From Gemmatimonadota bacterium (GTDB lineage: Bacteria; Gemmatimonadota; Gemmatimonadetes; Longimicrobiales; Gaopeijiaceae): a stretch of DNA of 64,000 nt. The position numbers and the translations under genes are program-made. Under the pieces are notes generated by a model. It was not told the DNA's origin. It did not search any database and saw nothing but the letters and a program-made list of their open reading frames with translations. Shown piece after piece: positions 16,171-24,424 of this stretch. Each line of letters begins with the position of its first letter. The first letter of the stretch is position 1. The stretch lies in contig JAUIEJ010000012.1 in the NCBI GenBank assembly GCA_030428885.1, forward strand, positions 124,001 through 188,000. Direction: 5' to 3'.

Positions 16171-17290
16171 ACTCGGGGCGATCGGTGAGCCGGACGGCGT
16201 CGCCCCCGCTCGCCGGCACGCGGTAGAGCTCGAAGTTGCCGTCCCGGTCCGACATGAACACCACGGCCGACCCGTCGGGGGACCAGACCGGGGAGCGGTC
16301 GAAGGACGCGTCCGCGACCAGCGGTTGGACGTTGCCGCCGTCGATGTTCATGGTGAACAGATCGAAGGTGCCGTTGCGGTTCGAGGTGAAGGCGATGCGG
16401 GTGCCGTCCCACGACCAGGCGGCCTGGGCGTCCACGGCGGGATCGTCGGTGAGGGCCACCACGTCGGAGCCGTCGGTGGCCATGCTGTAGATCTCCGTAT
16501 CGCCATCCCGCTCGCTGGTGAAGGCGATGCGGGTGCCGGCGGGGGACCACGACGGCTGGCTGTCGAAGCCGGGCTCGTTGGTGAGACGGCGGAGGTCGGT
16601 GCCGTCGGCCGCCATGGTGTAGATCTCCTGGTTTCCGTCCCGTTCGCTCACGAAGGCGATGCGGGCCCCGTCGGGCGACCAGGTGGGCTCCCGGTCCCGT
16701 CCCGCGTCGGTGGTGAGTCGGGTGAGGCCCGTGCCGTCGGCGCCCACGACGTACACGTCTTCGTTGCCCGACACGAGGGCGCTGAAGACGATTCGGGTTC
16801 CGTCCCGGCTCACGGCGGCGAAGGCGTCGGCCCCGTCGGTGGACGGAATGCGCACGACGCCCGAACCGTCGGGGTTCATGCGGTGGAGGTCGCCCCCCGT
16901 GCCCAGACCCGGGTCGGCGGTGAAGACGATCTGATCGAAGAGGGCCAGGGGGCAGGTGACGTCGAAGCGGGTCTCGGCGGTGGCTCCGGGGGTCACCGTG
17001 ACCGACGGGGCCGGCTCGTCCACCGAGCAGTTCACCTGCAGGTCCCGGATCTCCACGGTATGGCTCCCGGCGTCCACGTCGCTGAACTCCACCGTGCCGT
17101 CCACGGCCACGGTGCGAGCGGCGCCTCCGTCGAGAGACACGGCGTACCCGTTCTGGTCGGGGGTGTCGCCGGTGGTGGTGATCAAGACGCGGATGGAGCC
17201 GAGCTCGTCCATGGACGGGTCGGAGGGATCGTCGCCGCAGGCCAGGAGGGCGGCGCACGCCAGCAGGAGCGCGAAACGGGTGCGGAGCAT
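16127..17290 (-). CDS. TolB-like PD40 (WD40-like) beta-propeller lipoprotein
   Basis: 387-aa lipoprotein with signal and lipobox MLRTRFALLLACAALLAC. Residues ~30-110 are an Ig/carboxypeptidase-regulatory-like domain (IRVLITTTGDTPDQNGYAVSLDGG... VNCSVDEP). From ~120 to the end there are about six PD40 blades with the motif WSPDGARIAFVSERDGNQEIYTM, repeated with small changes (PSWSPAGTRIAFTSERDG, AAWSWDGTRIAFTSNRNG, PVWSPDGSAVVFMSDRDG). Such propellers bind peptides or glycans in the periplasm. There is no peptidase or porin partner next to it. The ATG at 17290 is the first codon giving a signal peptide. Confidence 0.87.
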   Translation of the reverse strand: MLRTRFALLLACAALLACGDDPSDPSMDELGSIRVLITTTGDTPDQNGYAVSLDGGAARTVAVDGTVEFSDVDAGSHTVEIRDLQVNCSVDEPAPSVTVTPGATAETRFDVTCPLALFDQIVFTADPGLGTGGDLHRMNPDGSGVVRIPSTDGADAFAAVSRDGTRIVFSALVSGNEDVYVVGADGTGLTRLTTDAGRDREPTWSPDGARIAFVSERDGNQEIYTMAADGTDLRRLTNEPGFDSQPSWSPAGTRIAFTSERDGDTEIYSMATDGSDVVALTDDPAVDAQAAWSWDGTRIAFTSNRNGTFDLFTMNIDGGNVQPLVADASFDRSPVWSPDGSAVVFMSDRDGNFELYRVPASGGDAVRLTDRPEFNQVWVQGWGPPPP

Positions 17291-17407
17291 GCCGTGCAGG
17301 GGGTGGTGAGGGGGTGGGGGCCTCGACGGGCCCTTCTCGAACGCTGTGGCGGGACCCGGGGGTGGGGCAAGGACCGGGTCCGGTGGCGGCGGTCCCCGGG
17401 GCCGCGA

Positions 17408-17413
17408 TAGGTT
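17408..17413 (+). promoter_or_regulatory. Possible -10 box, leaderless start of the tetraheme cytochrome gene
   Basis: TAGGTT (TAnnnT class) lies 6 bases before the ATG at 17420, and no purine-rich ribosome site is seen. No good -35 box was found, so this is weaker than the uvrA and aminotransferase cases. Confidence 0.3.
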
Positions 17414-17419
17414 CGCGCG

Positions 17420-18775
17420 ATGCCCGCGAGAACCGTCGTTCCGGCCCTCTTCCTCCTGGGACTCCCGGTGGCCCTGGGAGCCCCGTGGGCCCTGGCGTCC
17501 GAGCCCCCCGACGCCGGGCCCGACGACGCCCTTCTCTCGGCGCTGGGCTGCGGCGGGTGTCACGAGGGCCTGCCGGCTCCCGACGCCGCCCGGGCGGCGG
17601 CTCCCGCGCTGGGGCCCGGAGCGCCGCCCCTCTCCGGCGACTTCGTCTTCGAGTACCTGGGCGATCCGGTGTCCCGGCGGCCCGAAGTGGCCCCGTCCCG
17701 CATGCCCGACTTCCAGCTCTCGGAAGGGGAGCGGGTGGCGCTGGCCCGGTTCCTGGGCGAGGGCAACCCGGGACCGGCCCTCTCGGCGGCGGTCGGCCGG
17801 AATCCCGGGTCGGATGCGGGGGTGGGGCGGGCGCTGTTCGGGGCCCTGGGCTGCGCCGGATGCCACACCCACGCCGACGCCCCGGAGCCCCCGGGGACGG
17901 CCCCGTCCCTGGCGGGGGCCGCCGACCGCCTCCGGCCCCGGTGGGTGCGGGGCTGGCTGGACGAGCCCGGGCCGGTGCGGCCGGCCCATCTCGGCGGGGC
18001 CCGCATGCCCGACTTCCGCCTCACCGAGGCCGAACTCGACGTCGTCACCTCGGCCCTCACGGGGGCCGACGGCCGGGGCGGGGAGGCCGACCCGGCGGTG
18101 CCGGGCTGGATGTCGGACGGCGTCCCCGAGGTTCGGGCCGCCCGGGCGGAACGCCTCCTGGAGACCCGCTACGCCTGCCGGGGCTGCCACGTGGTGGCCG
18201 GCCGGGGCGGGGCGGTGGGGCCGCCCCTGGACGGCGTGGCGGAGCGGCTCCTCCCCGACTTCGTGGCGCGCATGATCGCCGACCCCGCCGCCGCCCGCCC
18301 GGGGTCGGCCATGCCCCGCCAGCCCATGCCCCCCCGGGAGGCCGAGATCCTGGCGGCGTACCTCCTGAGCCTGGACGGGCCGTGGCGGGGGCCTTCCTCC
18401 GAGACCCCGGGCCGGGTGATCCCGTCCCTGGGCGGACGCGCGGTGGCCACGACCTCGGCCGCCGATGGCTCGGTCCTGTACGCCACGTGGTGCGCGGCGT
18501 GCCACGGGCCCGGGGGCGGAGGCGACGGATGGAACGCCGACGCCCTGACCGTGCCTCCCACCGTCCACTCCGACCCCGCCGTCCTCTCCCCCCGGCCCGA
18601 CGACGTGCTCTACGACGGAATCCACGGAGGGGGGTGGGTGCTGGGGCGCAGTCCCCTCATGCCGGCCTTCGGTGAATTCCTCACCCCCGAGCAGATCGAC
18701 GCCCTGGTGGCCCAGCTTCGCACCCTCTGCGAATGTGAAGCGCCGGCGTGGTCCCGGGACGGGGGGGGCGGGTGA
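17420..18775 (+). CDS. Tetraheme c-type cytochrome, exported
   Basis: 451-aa exported cytochrome with signal peptide (VVPALFLLGLPVALGAPWALA) and four CxxCH heme sites: CGGCH (44), CAGCH (145), CRGCH (253) and CAACH (358). The modules are spaced ~100 residues apart like separate class I cytochrome domains. Each is followed by a possible axial Met in motifs such as SRMPDFQLSEGE, ARMPDFRLTEAE, SAMPRQPMPPREAE and PLMPAFGEFLTPEQ. It probably carries electrons in the periplasm. It is coupled to the octaheme cytochrome gene by a GTGA overlap, so the two likely work as one redox chain. No terminal oxidase or reductase is adjacent. Confidence 0.9.
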   Translation: MPARTVVPALFLLGLPVALGAPWALASEPPDAGPDDALLSALGCGGCHEGLPAPDAARAAAPALGPGAPPLSGDFVFEYLGDPVSRRPEVAPSRMPDFQLSEGERVALARFLGEGNPGPALSAAVGRNPGSDAGVGRALFGALGCAGCHTHADAPEPPGTAPSLAGAADRLRPRWVRGWLDEPGPVRPAHLGGARMPDFRLTEAELDVVTSALTGADGRGGEADPAVPGWMSDGVPEVRAARAERLLETRYACRGCHVVAGRGGAVGPPLDGVAERLLPDFVARMIADPAAARPGSAMPRQPMPPREAEILAAYLLSLDGPWRGPSSETPGRVIPSLGGRAVATTSAADGSVLYATWCAACHGPGGGGDGWNADALTVPPTVHSDPAVLSPRPDDVLYDGIHGGGWVLGRSPLMPAFGEFLTPEQIDALVAQLRTLCECEAPAWSRDGGGG

Positions 18776-21036
18776 GGCGGCTCGCAGGGGCCGGCCTCGC
18801 TGTCGTCCTGGTCCTCGCCGGCTGTGGCGACGGAGGGGGCTCCGCCGACCAGGGCGGCGGTCCGGTGGCCCTGGCGGCGTTTCCCTCGGCGCCGTCCCCG
18901 CCACCTCCGGCGGCCTCCCCCGACGACTTCGTGGGGGCGTCGGCCTGCGCCGATTGTCACGCCGACCAGTATGCCGCGTGGTCGCGCTCCACCCACGGGC
19001 GGGCCGGCGGGGCGCCGTCCCCCGATCTCCTGCGGGCCCCCTTCGACGGCACACCCATCGTCTTCGCCGACGGGGTGGTGATCCCGGAACGGCGAGGGGC
19101 GGAAACCCGCTTCGTGGTGCGCCAGAACGGCCACGACGAACTCGTCTACACGGTGGACGGCGTGGTGGGGGGCGGGCACATGATCGGCGGCGGCACCCAG
19201 GGGTTCGTGACCCGCATGGCCGACGGCACGGTGCGCTTTCTTCCCTTCGACTGGTCCGTCACCGGGGCGGTGTGGTTCTGCAACACGGGGTCCCGGCTCG
19301 ACGAAGGGTGGGACCCCGTGACTCCCGAGATGGCCCTGGCCGATTGCGGGGACTGGCCTCCGGTGCGCCCCCTGGGCGTGGTGGACCGGTTCGGCAATTG
19401 CCAGGGCTGTCACGGTAGCCGCATCGTGGTGGACGACGTCCCCGGCGAAGGGTACGCCACGACGTGGACCACCCTGGCCGTGGACTGCGAGTCGTGCCAC
19501 GGCCCCGGCGCCGACCACGTGGCGTCGGCGGACGCGGGCACCCTGGCGTCGGAGCTCGGGCTGTCGCCCCTCACGGGGCTGGGGAAGGACGCCTCCCTCG
19601 AGACCTGTTTCGCCTGCCACGCCCTGAAGGACGTGGTCAGGGAGGGCTACCTGCCGGGCGCGCCCCTGGCCGCCTACTACGCCCTGAAGTTCCCCATGCT
19701 GGGCGACGAACCGTACCGGGCCGACCTGCGGGTGCGGACCTTCGCCTACCAGGGCACCCACCTGGGCAGTCAGTGCTACCTGGACGGGCCCATGGACTGC
19801 GTGAGCTGCCACGAGCCCCACGGCCAGGGCTACCAGGACACGAACAAGCGCCCGTTGGACAGCCCGTTCGACGACGGCCAGTGCCTGTCGTGCCACGCCA
19901 GCAAGGCCCGAGACGTGTCGGCCCACACGTTCCACGCCCCGGAGTCGGAGGGCAGCCGCTGCGTGTCGTGTCACATGCCGTACCTGCAGCACCCCGAGGT
20001 GGGCGACGGCGTCCCCTTCGCCCGGTCCGATCACACCATTCCCGTGCCCCGCCCGGCTCTCGATGTTGAAGCCGGGGGGGCCTCCGCCTGCGGTCTCTGT
20101 CACGCCGACCTCTCCACGACCGAACTCCAGGCGGCCGCCGACGCGTGGTGGGGGGAGCTGCGTCCCCAGCGCGAGGCGATCCGGGGACTCCGGTCCGGCG
20201 ACGCCGCCGCGGCCGCACTCCTCCACCCGGGGGTCGTGGACCCCCTGGCCCAGTTCCAGGGGCTGACCCGGTTCCTGTCGGCGCTGCCTCCCGATGCGCC
20301 CCTGGACGCCGCGGCCCGTGAGCGCCTCGAAGCGCTGGCCGCCGACCCCGACCTCGACGTCCGGGCCCTGGCCCTGGCGACTCTGCACTGGTCCGCCGGC
20401 GATGACCCGACGGTGCGCCGGCTTCTGGTGCAGGCCCTGGAGGCCGATGCCCGGGGCGTGCTCCGGGATCGCCAGGTCCTGGCCCTGGGATTCCTGGGCG
20501 ACCGGTACCGGGACGCCGGCGACTGGACCCGGGGGCTGGCCGGCTACCAGAAGGCGCTCCAACTGCGCCCGGGGGATCCGGCCCTCCTCTCGGCGGCGGG
20601 CCAGCTCTACACCCGGGCCGGCGATCTGCTCAACGCCGTGGCGGCCCACCGCCGCAGCGTGGAGGCCGACGGCGGCCGCCCCATGGCCTGGGTGAACCTG
20701 GGCGTGGCCCTGGGCGCCTCCGGCGACGCCGCCGGAGCCCGGGCCGCCTACGAACGGGCCGTGGCGCTCAACCCCCACGAGGCCATCGCCTGGAACAACC
20801 TGGGCAACCTGGCACTCCGGGCCGAGGACTACGCCGGGGCGGTGGACGCCTACGGGCGGGCGGTGGCGGCCGATCCGGGCCTGGCCCAGGCCCACTTCAA
20901 CCTGGGCCGGGCCTTGATCTTCCTCGAGCGCTACGCCGAAGCCCTCCCACACGCCCGACGGGCGGTGGAGTTCGATCCCGACCACGAGGGATCCCGGCAG
21001 ATGCTCCGGGACCTGGAGGGCGTGGTGGGGGGCTGA
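18772..21036 (+). CDS. Octaheme c-type cytochrome lipoprotein with C-terminal TPR repeats
   Basis: 754-aa lipoprotein; GTG at 18772 overlaps the preceding stop (GTGA) and gives signal plus lipobox MRRLAGAGLAVVLVLAGC. Eight CxxCH sites lie at about residues 59, 210, 239, 279, 343, 371, 397 and 440. The pattern resembles cytochrome c554/multiheme domains (VGASACADCHADQYAAW is a typical opening, THLGSQCYLDGPMDCVSCHEPHG typical of the middle). From ~530 to the end there are TPR repeats (AWVNLGVALGASGDAAGARAAYERAVALNP, AWNNLGNLALRAEDYAGAVDAYGRAVAADP). It may serve as a multi-electron carrier or nitrogen/sulfur-oxide redox enzyme with a docking platform. The substrate cannot be told. Confidence 0.9.
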   Translation: MRRLAGAGLAVVLVLAGCGDGGGSADQGGGPVALAAFPSAPSPPPPAASPDDFVGASACADCHADQYAAWSRSTHGRAGGAPSPDLLRAPFDGTPIVFADGVVIPERRGAETRFVVRQNGHDELVYTVDGVVGGGHMIGGGTQGFVTRMADGTVRFLPFDWSVTGAVWFCNTGSRLDEGWDPVTPEMALADCGDWPPVRPLGVVDRFGNCQGCHGSRIVVDDVPGEGYATTWTTLAVDCESCHGPGADHVASADAGTLASELGLSPLTGLGKDASLETCFACHALKDVVREGYLPGAPLAAYYALKFPMLGDEPYRADLRVRTFAYQGTHLGSQCYLDGPMDCVSCHEPHGQGYQDTNKRPLDSPFDDGQCLSCHASKARDVSAHTFHAPESEGSRCVSCHMPYLQHPEVGDGVPFARSDHTIPVPRPALDVEAGGASACGLCHADLSTTELQAAADAWWGELRPQREAIRGLRSGDAAAAALLHPGVVDPLAQFQGLTRFLSALPPDAPLDAAARERLEALAADPDLDVRALALATLHWSAGDDPTVRRLLVQALEADARGVLRDRQVLALGFLGDRYRDAGDWTRGLAGYQKALQLRPGDPALLSAAGQLYTRAGDLLNAVAAHRRSVEADGGRPMAWVNLGVALGASGDAAGARAAYERAVALNPHEAIAWNNLGNLALRAEDYAGAVDAYGRAVAADPGLAQAHFNLGRALIFLERYAEALPHARRAVEFDPDHEGSRQMLRDLEGVVGG

Positions 21037-21190
21037 CGCCGGCGCCGTCGCGCGGCGGGAGCACCATCGCGGCGCCGCCCCGCCCGGCGAGTCGAGGCGG
21101 GCCGCCGCGGCGAACGGCGGTCTCCTCGCGGCGGCCCCACGCCGGAGTTAGTCTGGACCTTCCCCCCGTCCCCCCCCCACGAGCTCGCCC

Positions 21191-22738
21191 ATGCCCGTCA
21201 TCGACTACGATACCTGGATGCAGGATACCGCCCGCTTCGGACTGCGGAGGAGCCCGGAGCTGGTGGCGGTGGACCAGGCGTTCCTCACCCACGAGAAGCT
21301 GGGCACCCCGGCGTCGAAACAGGGGCTGGAGCGGGCGTTCGAGGCGTGGAAGACCAAGGCGGGTCCCGGGGAGGCCTGGCGCAAGTCGTCGCGCAACCAC
21401 AAGCGCGCGGCCGATCGCCTGGCGGTGCTCCTCCAGGGGGGCGCCGACGACGACACGGCCTTCCACATGGGCCGGGTCCCGGACTTCATGCACGAGGACC
21501 TGATCAACGCCCGCCTCGGCGTGCTCTACCTCTTCAGCCGCCTGAGCGTGGCTCCGGGCCTCTTCACCCTGGTCCTGGACTCGGGACTGGACATCGCCGG
21601 CCAGGCCATGGACCTCGGGGGGGCGAGCGCGGCCGACCAGAAGACGTTCAAGTCGGTGTCGGGCAAGGTGTCCAAGGTGGCCAAACCCCTGGGGTCGGCC
21701 GTGGAGAAGAAGATCGAGAACAAGATCTTCGCCCCCACCCAGCCCCAGAACATGTCGCTGCCCCAGGGGGCGCCGCCCAGCGTTCCCGCCGGCCCCAAGG
21801 TGGTCAGCTCGGAGAAGATCCAGCAGGAGGCGGCCAGCATCGGGGCCCGGATCACCCAGGTGGGTCAGGCGATCATGGCCAAGATCCAGCAGTGGTTCGA
21901 CATGCTCGTCGAGAAGGTGGTGGGGATCCTGGAGAAGAAGTTCGGCACCCTGGCCGGGATCGCCGCGACTGTGAAGTCCCTGGTGCTGGCGTTGGTCAAG
22001 ATCGTGGCCAAGCAGGCGGCCCCCTTCGTCGGGGCGGGCCTCGACCTGGCCAAGGCCGTGGGCGAGACCCTCAAAGCCGCCGTGACCCGCTTCCGGACCT
22101 GGGCCGACGGCAAGAAGGTGGAGATCGCCCTGGGCCACCCCAGCACCGTGGTGGACTCCATCACCCGGGCCATGACGGCGAGCCTGTTCCAGGGCCTGTG
22201 GGGAGTCCTCAAGGGAGCCGGAGGCATCGCCATGCAGGCCACCAGCTTCGGCGGCGCCACCATCGTCAACATGGTCATCGCCGCCGGTGAACTGCTCATC
22301 AAGTTCATCTGGAAGCTCGCCGAGACCCTCCACTTCAATCGCTTCTGCACCGCGGCTCGCGGGCACTGGGAGGCCCAGGCCGGGGGCGACGGCCTCCACC
22401 GGCGTCCCTTCGCCTTCAACGAGTGGTACCGCTCGGCCGCGTTGAATCACCCCCTCATCGCGATCCTCACCCTCAACACCGGCATCTGCGGCGACAAGAT
22501 GCGGTATCTGGCCATGTACGCGCCCGGGGGGCAGCAGATCTCGTCGGAGCAGTTCCAGGCCGGCGTGCGGCACCTGGACAACCTCAAGGCCTGGGGATCC
22601 GACTACCTCTCCGACTCCGGGTTCCGGCTCATGAGCGCCGGCGACGCCCTTGTGGAGAACCTGGTTACGGGCTTCGCCACCTCCCACGGGCGCCCCAAGA
22701 ACGCCTTCGACAAGGTCATGGAGGTCGTCACGGCGTGA
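21191..22738 (+). CDS. Unrecognised 515-aa protein with long amphipathic/glycine-rich helices
   Basis: Not confidently recognised. No signal peptide. The N-terminal ~80 residues are helical and charged with a pattern ELVAVDQAFLTHEKLG ... AFEAWKTKAGPGEAWRKSSRNHKRAADRL. A linker rich in Pro/Gln follows (~175-200). Next come long amphipathic or weakly hydrophobic helices with small residues (GTLAGIAATVKSLVLALVKIVAKQAAPFVGAGLDLAKAVGETL and GVLKGAGGIAMQATSFGG). The C-terminal ~110 residues contain two Cys and conserved-looking blocks (FAFNEWYRSA, ILTLNTGICGDKMRYLAMYAPGG). This layout recalls membrane-inserting effector proteins, but that is only an impression. It lies 154 bases after the octaheme cytochrome and may be an independent unit. 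Confidence 0.8.
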   Translation: MPVIDYDTWMQDTARFGLRRSPELVAVDQAFLTHEKLGTPASKQGLERAFEAWKTKAGPGEAWRKSSRNHKRAADRLAVLLQGGADDDTAFHMGRVPDFMHEDLINARLGVLYLFSRLSVAPGLFTLVLDSGLDIAGQAMDLGGASAADQKTFKSVSGKVSKVAKPLGSAVEKKIENKIFAPTQPQNMSLPQGAPPSVPAGPKVVSSEKIQQEAASIGARITQVGQAIMAKIQQWFDMLVEKVVGILEKKFGTLAGIAATVKSLVLALVKIVAKQAAPFVGAGLDLAKAVGETLKAAVTRFRTWADGKKVEIALGHPSTVVDSITRAMTASLFQGLWGVLKGAGGIAMQATSFGGATIVNMVIAAGELLIKFIWKLAETLHFNRFCTAARGHWEAQAGGDGLHRRPFAFNEWYRSAALNHPLIAILTLNTGICGDKMRYLAMYAPGGQQISSEQFQAGVRHLDNLKAWGSDYLSDSGFRLMSAGDALVENLVTGFATSHGRPKNAFDKVMEVVTA

Positions 22739-22753
22739 CCCGGGCGCGGGCGG

Positions 22754-23143
22754 TCAGCCCGTGTCGACGCCCGTATCGATGCCGCAGGTGGTCCATTCGG
22801 ACCGCTGATGCAGACGGTCGCCCCGCAGCAGATCGTGGAGGACTTCGTGGCGGACCACGTCCCGGTCCAGCCACACGTCCGACCGCACGGTGATTTCCCG
22901 CCGCTCGTTCCACTGGCCCAGGATCCCGGATCCGTCGGCGAACCCGTAGACGGCGAACCACCGCACGCCGTCGAAATCGCCGCCGATCCCCGAGCAGTCC
23001 TCCACCTCGGACCACCACACGCCGTACACCGCCGGCGGGTCGATCTCCACCTTGCCCCGGTCTACCACCACGGCGTCGGAGCAGGCCGACGGGACGGTGA
23101 GGAGCACGAGCACCCGAGCGAGTGCGGAGGCGCGTCGGGTCAT
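22754..23143 (-). CDS. Small lipoprotein with HExxH motif, putative metallopeptidase-like
   Basis: 129-aa lipoprotein with a short signal and lipobox (ARVLVLLTVPSAC). The mature part has YGVWWSEVEDCSGIGGDFDGVRWFAVYGFADGS and, near residue 100, DVVRHEVLHDLLRGDRLHQRSEW. This contains the zinc-binding signature HEVLH followed by another His 8 residues later, as in short metzincin-like sites. Two Cys (in EDCSG and TTCGID) could form a disulfide. It is too short for a known complete peptidase family that I can name. It could be a zinc-dependent peptidase or a degenerate relative. It stands alone between the 515-aa gene (convergent, 15 bases apart) and the toxin-antitoxin pair. Confidence 0.68.
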   Translation of the reverse strand: MTRRASALARVLVLLTVPSACSDAVVVDRGKVEIDPPAVYGVWWSEVEDCSGIGGDFDGVRWFAVYGFADGSGILGQWNERREITVRSDVWLDRDVVRHEVLHDLLRGDRLHQRSEWTTCGIDTGVDTG

Positions 23144-23294
23144 CGGCGATCGAGACTCACTTCGGCGTCCAACGGCGGAAGGCGGTCCAGAAGCGCCCGG
23201 GGGCCCGTGCGCGAAGGATGTCGGGTGGAAGCATGGCCCCCGAAGATACGCGCCTGGGTGGCGGGGATGACCGTGTGGCCCGGCCGCCTCGGGG

Positions 23295-23684
23295 TCAGAG
23301 TCCCTGCGCCCGCCCCGGTACGGCCTCCAGGATGGCCCGGTCCCGGGTCACCAGGAGCACGTCGAGTTCTTCGGCCAGGGCCACGAACTCGGCGTCGTAG
23401 GCCGTGAGTTCGAGGGCGAGGGCGGTCTCGAGAACCGTCGTGCCCCGGACCGCCGCGATGCGGGGTCCGAGGATGTCCAGGGCGTCGTCGTGCATGGCGT
23501 CGGCGTCCCGGGCGTCGATCCATCCGCGTCGCACCATGCCCACGAGCACGTTGCGAAGCTCGCTGAGTGCCAGCGCCGGCGCACACCACGAGGGATCACC
23601 GGCGTACAGGGCCGCCGCCCGCTCGCCTGCGGGCCCGGTGCCGCTCACCAGATGGACCAGGACGTTCGTATCGACGACGATCAC
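23295..23684 (-). CDS. PIN-domain ribonuclease toxin (FitB/VapC-like)
   Basis: 129-aa PIN-domain protein, presumably an RNase toxin. Conserved acidic residues are in place: D5 in VIVVDTNVLVHL, the Glu of LSELRNVLVG near residue 44, and the Asp pair of LTAYDAEFVALAEELDVLLVTRD near the C-terminus. Start is GTG at 23684, overlapping the stop of the antitoxin gene by 4 bases (GTGA), the usual antitoxin-first arrangement. The preceding ribbon-helix-helix gene and an AT-rich palindrome upstream support a FitAB/VapBC-type module. The target RNA is unknown. Confidence 0.9.
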   Translation of the reverse strand: MIVVDTNVLVHLVSGTGPAGERAAALYAGDPSWCAPALALSELRNVLVGMVRRGWIDARDADAMHDDALDILGPRIAAVRGTTVLETALALELTAYDAEFVALAEELDVLLVTRDRAILEAVPGRAQGL

Positions 23685-23923
23685 GGCCGCCCTTCCTCCC
23701 GGAGTCCCTCGAGCACTTCGGGTGTGAGATCGGGAATCTCCAGACGCTGCGCCCGCGCCCGCACCCGGGCGAGAATCGCCGCCGAGTCCCGGGGACCGGC
23801 GCGGAACGAGGCCTCCAGCCGCGCCAGGATCTCCCCGTTCAGGCTGCGGTGATTGCGGTCCGCGGCGTCGCGGAGGGCGGAGTGGAGAGCCTCGGAGAGG
23901 CCTCGCAGGGCGATGTTCGACAT
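23681..23923 (-). CDS. FitA-like ribbon-helix-helix antitoxin
   Basis: 80-aa antitoxin. The N-terminal MSNIALRGLSEALHSALRDAADRNHRSLNGEILARLEAS matches the FitA-type ribbon-helix-helix pattern (beta strand NIALRGL, then two helices with RSLNGEI). The remaining ~35 residues would wrap the PIN toxin. ATG at 23923 was chosen by comparison with FitA; an in-frame ATG 12 bases upstream, inside the palindrome, is the alternative. Neither has a clear ribosome site. Proteins of this kind bind a palindrome in their own promoter together with the toxin. Confidence 0.85.
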   Translation of the reverse strand: MSNIALRGLSEALHSALRDAADRNHRSLNGEILARLEASFRAGPRDSAAILARVRARAQRLEIPDLTPEVLEGLREEGRP

Positions 23924-23929
23924 GGGTGA

Positions 23930-23942
23930 TATCATTATGATA
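23930..23942. promoter_or_regulatory. AT-rich palindrome, probable toxin-antitoxin operator
   Basis: TATCAT-t-ATGATA is a perfect 6-bp inverted repeat around one base, located just before the antitoxin start. In DNA of this GC content such an AT-rich palindrome stands out. On the minus strand it contains CATAAT, a possible -10 box, so binding would block transcription. Placement fits autoregulation by a FitAB-type complex. Confidence 0.55.
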
Positions 23943-24424
23943 GCATTCCGACCTCGGCAAGGGTCGTGGGGTCCCCGGCCAGACGATGACCTCGAGTTCG
24001 GGGCGGTGCGATGGTTCGGCGGGTCGAGGTTCGCGGCCTGGGGAATCGCGGGCCACAACCCGTCACGACGAGCGGAACTGCGGGCCCACGTCGGGAAAGG
24101 GTGGCTATTCGTCCCAAGATCGCCACGCCACTACCCAAGGGCGGCCATCGTGACGAATAAGGGTGAAATACGGTACCCAAGTCGCCCGGCCGCCCCTCGA
24201 CGAGTCGCCGTGACGAGTTTTTGGCCCGCGTGGCGAGCCGGAGACGGGGCCGATCCCGGAATCGGGGGCGCTGCCGGAATCGGGGGCGCTGCCGTGGCCC
24301 GGTGCGCAGATCGGGCGGTCGTCCAGGTCGGCCGACCCCGGCGCCACGCGCTACCACGGCAACGTCCGCGGCCAGGAGTTCACCCGACGCGCCCCGGGGC
24401 CGCGCCGGGAGCCGCCGTGGCGAG
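23943..24424. other. 480-base stretch without a convincing gene, with short repeats
   Basis: Open frames here have no family resemblance or ribosome sites. The stretch has some lower-GC patches. It contains an 18-base tandem duplication (24256-24291) and an imperfect inverted repeat (arms ATTCGTC at 24107-24113 and GACGAAT at 24152-24158, extended by GATCGCC/GGCCATC). CCCAAG occurs three times near this repeat. It may be a decayed segment or regulatory DNA for the flanking divergent-end units. Nothing else was seen. Confidence 0.5.
24256..24291. repeat. 18-base tandem duplication
   Basis: Two perfect adjacent copies of CCGGAATCGGGGGCGCTG (24256-24273 and 24274-24291) in non-coding DNA between the toxin-antitoxin pair and the zinc cluster. 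Confidence 0.85.
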
